Below, in pieces: positions 31,858 through 38,525 of a stretch of DNA of 38,525 nucleotides (its first letter is position 1; every line of letters begins with the position of its first letter). Below the pieces are notes generated by a model. That model worked only from the letters and a program-made list of their open reading frames with translations. It did not search any database and had not been told where the DNA came from. The position numbers and the translations under genes were made by a program. This stretch comes from Fodinibacter sp038330415 (GTDB lineage Bacteria; Actinomycetota; Actinomycetes; Actinomycetales; Dermatophilaceae). Where the stretch lies: contig JBBQNZ010000019.1 in NCBI GenBank assembly GCA_038330415.1, positions 1 to 38,525 of the forward strand, read 5' to 3'.

Positions 31858-33601
31858 GGATGTCACCCCGTCGTGGTGCGAGGGCGAGCCAGAAGAAGTC
31901 GCGTGACCCGAGGGTGACGGTGATGGTGCCGTCAGGGGCGATGTCGGGAAAACCGCTGCCGCCGAACAGGTCTCGTGTCTCCCAGTCCCAGAGCTCTTCG
32001 GGCAGGGTGATGGTGGTCGACTGCGGACGCGACGACAGGTTGTTGACGCACAGCACGGCCAGGGCCGAGCGGTCCTCGCTGTCGCGGTCGCGCCGGTCGA
32101 CCCGCACGAACGAGAGCACCCGGTCGTGGGTCGACCCGCACACCTCGAAGTCGCCGAGGCCGAACACGGGGTGCTCACGGCGCACCGACAGCATCCCCCG
32201 CAGCCAGTGCAGCCGCGACGAGCCGCTCGCCATCTGCGCCTCGACGTTGACGTGGTTGTGGTGGTAGACGAGCGACTGGATGACCGGCAGGTAGAGCTTG
32301 CCGGGGTCGGCGGTGGAGAAGCCGGCGTTGCGGTCGGGGGTCCACTGCATCGGCGTGCGCACGGCATCGCGGTCGCTCAGCCAGATGTTGTCGCCCATCC
32401 CGATCTCGTCGCCGTAGTAGAGGCACGGGGAGCCGGGCAGCGACAGCAGCAGGGCGTGGATGAGCTCGTACTCGGGGCGGGAGTTGTCGAGCAGCGACGC
32501 GAGCCGCCGGCGGATGCCGACGTTGGCCCGCATCCGCGGGTCGGGGGCGTACCAGCCATACATCGCGGCACGCTGCTCGGGCGTCACCATCTCGAGCGTC
32601 AGCTCGTCGTGGTTGCGCAGGAAGGTGCCCCACTGCGCGCCCTTGGGGATGGCCGGCGTGTCGGCGAGCACGTCGATGATCGGCGCCGCCTTCTCCTCGC
32701 GCAGCGCGTAGTAGAGCATCGGCATCACCGGGAAGTGGAAGCACATCTGGCACTCCGGAGCGTCCTCGGTGCCGAAGTAGTCGACGACGTCGCGCGGGGG
32801 CTGGTTGGCCTCGGCCAGCAGGATGCGGCCGGGGTACTCGGTGTCGACCATCGCCCGGAGCTCCTCGAGGAACTGGTGGGTCTTCGGGTGGTTCTCGCCG
32901 TTGTGGCCCTCCTCCTCGAAGAGGTACGGCACGGCATCCAGCCGGAAGCCGTCGATGCCCATGTCCATCCAGAAGCGCACGACGTCGTACATCGCCTGGT
33001 GCACCTTGGGGTTCTCGAAGTTGAGGTCGGGCTGGTGGCTGAAGAACCGGTGCCAGAAGAACTGCCGGCGGATCGGGTCGAAGGTCCAGTTCGAGGTCTC
33101 GGTGTCGACGAAGATGATGCGGGCGTCGGTGTACTTGTCGTCGGTGTCGGACCACACGTAGAAGTCGCCGAAGGGGCCGTCGGGGTCGCTGCGCGACGCC
33201 TGGAACCACGGGTGCTGGTCGCTGGTGTGGTTCATGACGAAGTCGGTGATGATCCGGATGCCGCGCGCGTGCGCCTGGGTGATCAGCTCGCGGAACTCGG
33301 GCAGGGTGCCGAACTCCGGCAGCACCTGGGTGTAGTCGGAGATGTCGTAGCCGCCGTCGCGCAGCGGGCTCGCGTAGAACGGCGGCAGCCACAGGCAGTC
33401 GACGCCGAGCCACTGCAGGTAGTCGAGCCGGTTGGCGATGCCCGCGAAGTCGCCCTCACCGGAGCCCGTGCTGTCGCCGAAGGCGCGCACGAGCACCTCG
33501 TAGAAGACCGCGGTGCGGAACCACTCGGGGTCGTGGCGCAGCCCGGGCTGGTTGGCGCCGAGCCCCGGGGTGGAGTGGCCCATGCCGAGGATCGCCGTCA
33601 C
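31850..33601 (-). CDS. treS: Trehalose synthase (maltose/trehalose isomerase)
   Basis: A 583-residue GH13_16 enzyme that interconverts trehalose and maltose inside the cell. In this pathway it supplies maltose to Mak. The barrel has FYEVLVRAFGDSTGSGEGDF, nucleophile Asp in GIDGFRLDAVPYLF, acid Glu in ILLAEANQ, and Asp in LRNHDELTLEM. YGDEIGMGDNIWL and RTPMQWTPDRNAGFS are typical TreS blocks. The GTG start at 33601 overlaps the glgE stop by four bases. Length matches Mycobacterium TreS, and no kinase domain is fused. Confidence 0.96.
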   Translation of the reverse strand: MTAILGMGHSTPGLGANQPGLRHDPEWFRTAVFYEVLVRAFGDSTGSGEGDFAGIANRLDYLQWLGVDCLWLPPFYASPLRDGGYDISDYTQVLPEFGTLPEFRELITQAHARGIRIITDFVMNHTSDQHPWFQASRSDPDGPFGDFYVWSDTDDKYTDARIIFVDTETSNWTFDPIRRQFFWHRFFSHQPDLNFENPKVHQAMYDVVRFWMDMGIDGFRLDAVPYLFEEEGHNGENHPKTHQFLEELRAMVDTEYPGRILLAEANQPPRDVVDYFGTEDAPECQMCFHFPVMPMLYYALREEKAAPIIDVLADTPAIPKGAQWGTFLRNHDELTLEMVTPEQRAAMYGWYAPDPRMRANVGIRRRLASLLDNSRPEYELIHALLLSLPGSPCLYYGDEIGMGDNIWLSDRDAVRTPMQWTPDRNAGFSTADPGKLYLPVIQSLVYHHNHVNVEAQMASGSSRLHWLRGMLSVRREHPVFGLGDFEVCGSTHDRVLSFVRVDRRDRDSEDRSALAVLCVNNLSSRPQSTTITLPEELWDWETRDLFGGSGFPDIAPDGTITVTLGSRDFFWLALAPRRGDIRG

Positions 33602-35625
33602 CAGGGCCTCCTCACGGCGATGACGTGCACGGGTTCGACCTCCGGCCCCAGCCGCACGTAGTTGTCGCGCTGCCAGGTCCAGCGCTCGTCGGTGACGAGG
33701 TCGTGCGCCTCGAAGCTGTCGCCGGGCTCCAGGCCGAGCGCGGCCATCTCGAGCCGCACGGTGGTGGCGCGGGTGGAGTGGGGGTCGAGGTTGGCGACGA
33801 CCACGACGACGTCGTCGGTGCCGTCGGGCAGCCGGCGGCGCTTGGAGAAGGCCAGGAAGTTCTCGTCGTCGACGTGGTGGAACCGGATGTCGCGCAACCG
33901 GTGCAGCGCCGGGTGCGCCCGCCGGACGTCGTTGATCATGGTGAGCCAGCCCGCCAGGGAGCGCCCCGCCTTGCTGCCGCCCGGCTCGTAGTGCTCCCAG
34001 TGCCGGTTCTTGAACTCGTACTTCTCGTTGTCGATCTGCTCCTCGGCACCGGGACGTGCCACGTGCTCCATCAGCTCGTAGCCGGCGTAGATGCCGTAGG
34101 TCGGCACGAGGGTGGCCGCGAGCACCGCACGCAGCTTCCAGGCGGCCGGGCCGCCGAACTGCATGTAGGGGGTGAGGATGTCGTGCGTGGTGGGCCAGAA
34201 CGAGGGGCGCATGTAGGTCGCGGCCTCACCGGACAGCTCGGTGAGGTACTCGCGCAGGTCGGCGGCGCTGTTGCGCCAGGTGTAGTAGGTGTAGCTCTGC
34301 TGGAAGCCGACCTTGCCCAGGGTGTGCATCATCGCCGGCTTGGTGAACGCCTCGGCCAGCCAGATCACCTCGGGGTGGTCCTTCGCGACATCGGCGATCA
34401 GCCACTGCCAGAACTCGACCGGCTTGGTGTGCGGGTTGTCGACCCGGAACAGGGTGACCCCGTGGTCGATCCACACCTGCACGACGTCGCGGACGGCGGC
34501 GTAGATGCCGCCCGGGTCGTTGTCGAAGTTGAGGGGGTAGATGTCCTGGTACTTCTTCGGCGGGTTCTCGGCGTAGGCGATGGTGCCGTCGGCGCGGGTG
34601 GTGAACCACTCGGGATGGCTCGTGACCCACGGGTGGTCGGGGGAGCACTGCAGCGCGAGGTCCATGGCGACCTCCATCCCGAGCCGGCGTGACTCCGCCA
34701 CGAAGGCGTCGAAGTCGTCGAAGGTGCCGAGGTCGGGGTGGATGGCGTCGTGGCCGCCGTCGGCCGAGCCGATGGCGTAGGGGCTGCCGGGGTCTTCGGC
34801 ACGGGCGTCGAGGGTGTTGTTGGGGCCCTTCTTGGCCGCCTGTCCGATCGGGTGGATCGGCGTGAGGTAGACGACGTCGAAGCCCATCGCCGCGATGGCG
34901 GGCAGGCGCCTCGCCGCGGTGCGGAGCGTGCCGGTGGTCCAGCGGTGCTCCTTCTCGTCGTAGGTCGCGCCCTCGCTGCGGGGGAAGAGCTCGTACCAGG
35001 CGCCGGACAGGGCCAGCTCGCGCTCGACGAGCAGGGCGAGGTCGGCTGACGGGGTGACGTGGTCACGCAGCGGCCGGGCGGCCAGCTCGCGCTCGACGGA
35101 ACCGTCGGTGCCGGCCTTGAGGCGCACCGCGGCGGGTCGGGTGGTGTCGCGCAGGCCCAGCACGGCATCCGAGAGCACCGCCTTCTGCGCTGCCGTGCGC
35201 GGCACCTCGTCGCGGGCGCGCTCGAGCAGCAGGGCGCCCTCGGCGAGCATCAGCTCGGTGTCGACGTCGGCCTGCACCTTGATCGTGGCGTCGTGCTCCC
35301 AGGTGCCGTAGGGGTCTGACCAGCCCTCGACCCGGTAGGACCACCAGCCGGTCGAGGTGGCGGCCACCCTGGCCACCCAGGTGTCGAGGCCGGGGTTGGA
35401 GCAGGTCATCGGCAGCACGTGCTCGGCGCCGGCGGGGTCGGTGAGCACCACGGAGGCGTTGACGGCGTCGTGGCCCTCGCGGAAGACGGTGGCCCTGACC
35501 TCGAACTGCTCGTCGACCACCGCCTTGGCGGGGCGGGCGCCGTCGTCGACGCAGGGTCTGACGTCGACGACGGGGATGCGGCCGATCGGATGCTGGGGGG
35601 CGAAGGCGTGAGGGGCTGCAGACAC
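33598..35625 (-). CDS. glgE: Alpha-1,4-glucan:maltose-1-phosphate maltosyltransferase
   Basis: A 675-residue GH13_3 enzyme that adds maltosyl units from alpha-maltose-1-phosphate to alpha-1,4-glucans. The N-terminal beta domain (about 10-110) is followed by a helical bundle inserted before the barrel, as in GlgE dimers. Nucleophile Asp is in LFRVDNPHTKPVEFW, the acid Glu in WLAEAFTKP, and the third Asp in TTHDILTPYM. IHPIGQAAKKGPNN and NPPKKYQDIYPLNFD are GlgE-specific blocks. GTG 35625 sits seven bases after a TAGGTT -10, so the operon mRNA looks leaderless; a longer open frame to 35739 would cross this promoter. It is first in the operon. Confidence 0.95.
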   Translation of the reverse strand: MSAAPHAFAPQHPIGRIPVVDVRPCVDDGARPAKAVVDEQFEVRATVFREGHDAVNASVVLTDPAGAEHVLPMTCSNPGLDTWVARVAATSTGWWSYRVEGWSDPYGTWEHDATIKVQADVDTELMLAEGALLLERARDEVPRTAAQKAVLSDAVLGLRDTTRPAAVRLKAGTDGSVERELAARPLRDHVTPSADLALLVERELALSGAWYELFPRSEGATYDEKEHRWTTGTLRTAARRLPAIAAMGFDVVYLTPIHPIGQAAKKGPNNTLDARAEDPGSPYAIGSADGGHDAIHPDLGTFDDFDAFVAESRRLGMEVAMDLALQCSPDHPWVTSHPEWFTTRADGTIAYAENPPKKYQDIYPLNFDNDPGGIYAAVRDVVQVWIDHGVTLFRVDNPHTKPVEFWQWLIADVAKDHPEVIWLAEAFTKPAMMHTLGKVGFQQSYTYYTWRNSAADLREYLTELSGEAATYMRPSFWPTTHDILTPYMQFGGPAAWKLRAVLAATLVPTYGIYAGYELMEHVARPGAEEQIDNEKYEFKNRHWEHYEPGGSKAGRSLAGWLTMINDVRRAHPALHRLRDIRFHHVDDENFLAFSKRRRLPDGTDDVVVVVANLDPHSTRATTVRLEMAALGLEPGDSFEAHDLVTDERWTWQRDNYVRLGPEVEPVHVIAVRRPW

Positions 35626-35632
35626 AACGACG

Positions 35633-35638
35633 AACCTA
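35633..35638 (-). promoter_or_regulatory. -10 box, leaderless promoter of glgE
   Basis: TAGGTT on the minus strand, seven bases before GTG 35625; no Shine-Dalgarno sequence. This fixes the glgE start. Confidence 0.5.
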
Positions 35639-35722
35639 CCGGCCACGACCGCACGGAAACACGACCGGAGGCATCCCGGATCTCGCACCGCAAGATCATG
35701 ACGACCGCGTGAAAGTTCCGGA

Positions 35723-35736
35723 TGAAAGCGTTTACC
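35723..35736. promoter_or_regulatory. LacI-family (cre-like) operator upstream of glgP
   Basis: TGAAAGCGTTTACC matches 13 of 14 positions of the cre-type consensus TGWAANCGNTNWCA bound by LacI/GalR-family proteins. It covers the expected -35 position of glgP (the -10 begins at 35746) and lies about 98 bases upstream of the glgE start, so one regulator might affect both. Confidence 0.45.
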
Positions 35737-35745
35737 CACGTGCCC

Positions 35746-35751
35746 TACGAT
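35746..35751 (+). promoter_or_regulatory. -10 box of glgP
   Basis: TACGAT is followed by eight bases and GTG 35760, without a ribosome binding site; probably leaderless or nearly so. Confidence 0.45.
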
Positions 35752-35759
35752 GACCCCTC

Positions 35760-38342
35760 GTGAAGGCCATCCGTCGGTTCAGCGTGCGTCCCGTCCTGCC
35801 CACCCGCATCGCCGTCCTGGGCGATCTCGCGATGAACCTGAGGTGGAGCTGGCACCCCCCGCTGCGCGACCTCTTCGAGTCCATCGACCCGGCCCGGTGG
35901 GCCGCGGTGGGCGAGGATCCCGTCGCGATGCTCTCGGCCGTCGAGCCGGTCGAGCTGGAGCGCCTGGCGGCCGACCCGGCCTTCGTCGAGCGGGTCGACA
36001 CCGCCAAGGCGGCCCTCGACCGCTACCTCGATGAGGATCGCTGGTACCAGCGCTGGGGCCGCGAGCAGGCCGAGGGCGTGCCCTCGGCGGTCGCGTACTT
36101 CAGCGCGGAGTTCGGCATCACCGCCGCCCTGCCGCAGTACTCCGGCGGCCTGGGCATCCTCGCGGGAGACCACCTCAAGGCGGCCTCCGACATCGGCGTG
36201 CCGATCGTGGGTGTCGGCCTGTTCTACAAGACCGGCTACTTCCGCCAGAGCCTGAACCGCGACGGTTGGCAGCAGGAGGACTACCCGGTCCTGGACCCCG
36301 ACGGCCTGCCCCTGTCCTTGCTGCGCGACGCCGACGGCGCCCCGGCGGGCGTCACGATCGAGCTGCCGGGCGGGCGCGAGCTGCACGCCCACATCTGGCG
36401 GGCGCAGGTCGGCCGGGTGCCCCTGCTGCTGCTCGACTCCGACGTGCACGAGAACGACGAAGCGGCGCGCAGCATCACCGAGCGCCTCTACGGCGGCGGC
36501 GGCGAGCTGCGCCTGCAGCAGGAGATGCTGCTCGGCATGGGCGGCGTGCGCGCGCTGCGGCTGTGGTCGCAGATCACCGGCGCCCCGACCCCCGACGTCT
36601 ACCACGCCAACGAGGGCCACGCCGGGTTCCTGGGGGTCGAGCGGATCAGCGAGCTCGTGCGCTCCGAGGCGATGAGCTTCAACGAGGCGCTCGAGGCCGT
36701 GCGCGGTGCCACCGTCTTCACCACCCACACCCCGGTGCCCGCCGGCATCGACCGCTTCGACTCCTCGCTCATCGAGCTCTACTTCGGCGGGGCGCAGGCC
36801 CTCGACGGCGTGCCCGTCGAGCGGCTGCTGCACCTCGGCGCCGAGACCTACGAGGGCGGCTCGGCCAACATGTTCAACATGGCCGTCATGGGCCTCCGGC
36901 TCGCCCAGCGCGCCAACGGCGTCTCGCAGCTGCACGGCGTCGTCAGCCGTGAGATGTTCGACGGCCTGTGGCCGGGCTTCGACGACACCGAGGTGCCGAT
37001 CACCTCGATCACCAACGGCGTGCACGGCCCCACCTGGGTCGACCGCAAGGTGTTCGAGCTGGCCCGCGCCCACACCGACGTCACCGACCTCGACACCCAG
37101 GAGTCCTGGGAGGCGTTCTCCAGCGTGCCGCGCGATGCCGTGTGGGCGACCAAGCGCGAGCTGCGCCTGCAGCTCGTCGAGGACGCGCGGCGCCGCACCC
37201 GGCAGTCGTGGCTCGAGCGTGGGGCGTCGCCGGCCGAGCTGGCCTGGACCGACGAGATCCTCGACCCCGACGTCCTCACCATCGGCTTCGCCCGCCGGGT
37301 GCCCACCTACAAGCGGCTCACCCTGATGCTGCGCGACCCCGTGCGGCTCAAGAAGCTGCTGCTGCACCCGACCCGGCCGGTGCAGCTGGTCATCGCGGGC
37401 AAGTCGCACCCCGCCGACGAGACCGGCAAGCAGCTGATCCAGCAGCTGGTGAAGTTCGCCGACGACCCCGAGGTGCGCCACCGGATCGTCTTCCTGCCCA
37501 ACTACGACATCGCGATGGCGCTGCACCTCTACCCGGGCTGCGACGTCTGGCTCAACAACCCGCTGCGCCCGTTCGAGGCCTGCGGTACGTCCGGGATGAA
37601 GGCGGCGCTCAACGGAGCGCTCAACCTGTCCATCCTCGACGGCTGGTGGGACGAGTGGTTCGACGGCAAGAACGGCTGGGCCATCCCCACCGCCGACGGC
37701 GTCGAGGACCCCGAGCGGCGTGACGACATCGAGGCCCGGGCGCTCTACCAGCTCGTCGAGCGCCAGGTCGCGCCGCGGTTCTACGACACCGACGAGAACG
37801 GCCTCCCGCAGAACTGGCTGGCGATGATGCTGCACACGGTCACCACCCTGGGGCCGAAGGTGCGGGCGAGCCGGATGGTGCGCGACTACACCGAGAAGCT
37901 CTACGTGCCCGCCGCCCGGGCCGGGTGGGCCCTGAAGGAGGACGACTACGCGGGTGCCCGCGACCTCGCGGAGTACAAAGCCAAGGCCCGCGCCGCGTGG
38001 AGCCACGTGCACGTCGACCACGTCGAGTCCTCCGGCGTCGGTGACAGCCCGGAGCTCGGCGAGACGCTGCACGTCACGAGCTACGTCTCGCTCGGCGACC
38101 TCACCCCCGACGACGTCGAGGTGCAGGTCGTGCACGGGCGCACCAACCACCACGGCGACGAGCTGCACGACGTCTCGTCGGTGCCGCTCGAGCACGTGGA
38201 GTCCTACGAGCACGGCCGCCACCAGTTCGCCGGCGACTTGGTGCTGCGATCGTCGGGCGCCTTCGGCTACACCGTGCGCGTGCTGCCCAAGCACGACGGG
38301 CTGGCCCGGCCCAGCGAGCTCGGTCTGGTCGCCAACGCCTGA
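35760..38342 (+). CDS. glgP: Alpha-glucan phosphorylase (GT35)
   Basis: An 860-residue pyridoxal-phosphate enzyme that phosphorolyses alpha-1,4-glucan ends to alpha-glucose-1-phosphate. The N-terminus has the DUF3417-type region (MNLRWSWHPPLRDLF). AYFSAEFGITAALPQYSGGL and HANEGHAGFLG are conserved substrate blocks. FARRVPTYKRLTLMLRD and EACGTSGMKAALNGALNLS hold the phosphate-binding residues and the PLP Lys (GMK). Length equals the actinobacterial GlgP type, not the E. coli type. It is divergent from glgE with a 134-nt shared region that holds a LacI-type operator. Its product feeds Pgm. Confidence 0.96.
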   Translation: MKAIRRFSVRPVLPTRIAVLGDLAMNLRWSWHPPLRDLFESIDPARWAAVGEDPVAMLSAVEPVELERLAADPAFVERVDTAKAALDRYLDEDRWYQRWGREQAEGVPSAVAYFSAEFGITAALPQYSGGLGILAGDHLKAASDIGVPIVGVGLFYKTGYFRQSLNRDGWQQEDYPVLDPDGLPLSLLRDADGAPAGVTIELPGGRELHAHIWRAQVGRVPLLLLDSDVHENDEAARSITERLYGGGGELRLQQEMLLGMGGVRALRLWSQITGAPTPDVYHANEGHAGFLGVERISELVRSEAMSFNEALEAVRGATVFTTHTPVPAGIDRFDSSLIELYFGGAQALDGVPVERLLHLGAETYEGGSANMFNMAVMGLRLAQRANGVSQLHGVVSREMFDGLWPGFDDTEVPITSITNGVHGPTWVDRKVFELARAHTDVTDLDTQESWEAFSSVPRDAVWATKRELRLQLVEDARRRTRQSWLERGASPAELAWTDEILDPDVLTIGFARRVPTYKRLTLMLRDPVRLKKLLLHPTRPVQLVIAGKSHPADETGKQLIQQLVKFADDPEVRHRIVFLPNYDIAMALHLYPGCDVWLNNPLRPFEACGTSGMKAALNGALNLSILDGWWDEWFDGKNGWAIPTADGVEDPERRDDIEARALYQLVERQVAPRFYDTDENGLPQNWLAMMLHTVTTLGPKVRASRMVRDYTEKLYVPAARAGWALKEDDYAGARDLAEYKAKARAAWSHVHVDHVESSGVGDSPELGETLHVTSYVSLGDLTPDDVEVQVVHGRTNHHGDELHDVSSVPLEHVESYEHGRHQFAGDLVLRSSGAFGYTVRVLPKHDGLARPSELGLVANA

Positions 38343-38354
38343 CCCGACTCATTG

Positions 38355-38419
38355 CGAAATACCCACCGAGCTGGTGCCCTTCGGGCTGACGTTCCGCACG
38401 TCGCGCGTGGGTTATCTCG
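38355..38419. terminator. Imperfect inverted repeat after glgP, possible terminator or IS end
   Basis: CGAAATACCCAC (38355-38366) pairs imperfectly with GTGGGTTATCTCG (38407-38419), with a small GCCC-TTC-GGGC hairpin inside (38376-38386). It lies between glgP and the transposase-like frame. Lower GC than the neighbouring genes hints at imported DNA. Confidence 0.35.
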
Positions 38420-38423
38420 TTGA

Positions 38424-38525
38424 TTATGTGGGCTGCGTATAGGCGCTGGGCGACAGGCCGAGGAGCGAGAGGACTTGTAGCTGCTGGGCGGTGAGTTCGG
38501 GCTGGAAGGTCTGCACGAGGGTGCC
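38424..38525 (-). mobile_element. C-terminal end of a probable transposase (partial)
   Basis: On the minus strand a frame open to the window edge ends in a TAA stop and reads GTLVQTFQPELTAQQLQVLS then LLGLSPSAYTQPT. A 'LT..Q..VL.LLgl..saY' ending is typical of IS1634/IS4-type transposases. With only 33 residues the family is uncertain. The codon use (CTA, CAA, TAT, ACA) is less GC-biased than the neighbours, which fits an insertion sequence downstream of glgP. Confidence 0.5.

Noticed and set aside
35626..35739. Longer N-terminus for GlgE
   Set aside because: It would span the TAGGTT -10 and part of the LacI-type operator region, and it lacks GlgE similarity.

Overview
The window comes from a high-GC actinobacterium. 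Nearly every third codon position is G or C, starts are often GTG, neighbouring genes overlap by GTGA or ATGA, and many genes begin right after a TANNNT -10 box with no ribosome binding site. Gene content (ethylmalonyl-CoA pathway, GlgE pathway, GH65/HAD pair) and frequent GGATGCC/GGCATCC words fit the Micrococcales, probably the Intrasporangiaceae/Dermatophilaceae group. That family placement is an inference. I see no tRNA, rRNA, CRISPR array or phage genes.

Layout. (1) 1-9.3 kb: the tail of a secreted protein, an AI-2E-type permease, crotonyl-CoA carboxylase/reductase (ccr), a pair made of a GH15-like glycosidase and a large membrane protein, then methylmalonyl-CoA epimerase, acetyl-CoA acetyltransferase and the MeaB GTPase. 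ccr, mce, thiolase and meaB together point to the ethylmalonyl-CoA pathway for acetyl-CoA and C4 assimilation. (2) 9.3-10.1 kb: repeat-rich DNA and a decayed GNAT acetyltransferase. (3) 10.1-13.5 kb: a GH65 disaccharide phosphorylase with a beta-phosphoglucomutase-like HAD enzyme. (4) 13.6-15.1 kb: two MarR-type regulators, one with two winged-helix domains. (5) 15.3-18.3 kb: a membrane protein, a lipoprotein and a YbbN-like thioredoxin/TPR protein. (6) 18.35-24.2 kb: a tightly packed cassette of two Fes-like esterases, an ATP-grasp enzyme, a GH1 beta-glucosidase and an MFS sugar transporter. (7) 24.2-25.9 kb: phosphoglucomutase. (8) 26.0-28.2 kb: a three-gene sulfur operon (SQR-like flavoprotein, TusE/DsrC-like carrier, DsrE2-like protein) behind a CsoR/CstR-type inverted repeat. 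(9) 28.2-38.3 kb: the GlgE alpha-glucan pathway, glgE-treS-mak-glgB on the minus strand and glgP divergent from it. (10) The window ends in the 3' end of a probable transposase gene.

How the genes work together. Much of the window handles glucose units. GH65 plus HAD and GlgP release or interconvert glucose phosphates, Pgm links glucose-1-P and glucose-6-P, and GH1 plus MFS import and cut beta-glucosides. TreS, Mak, GlgE and GlgB turn trehalose into maltose-1-P and then branched glucan. LacI-type operators upstream of both glgP/glgE and HAD/GH65 suggest shared sugar control.

The least described parts are the sulfur operon with its persulfide-sensor-type operator, the esterase/esterase/ATP-grasp cassette, the GH15-like/membrane-phosphatase-like pair, and a meaB whose conserved N-terminus has no usual start codon.
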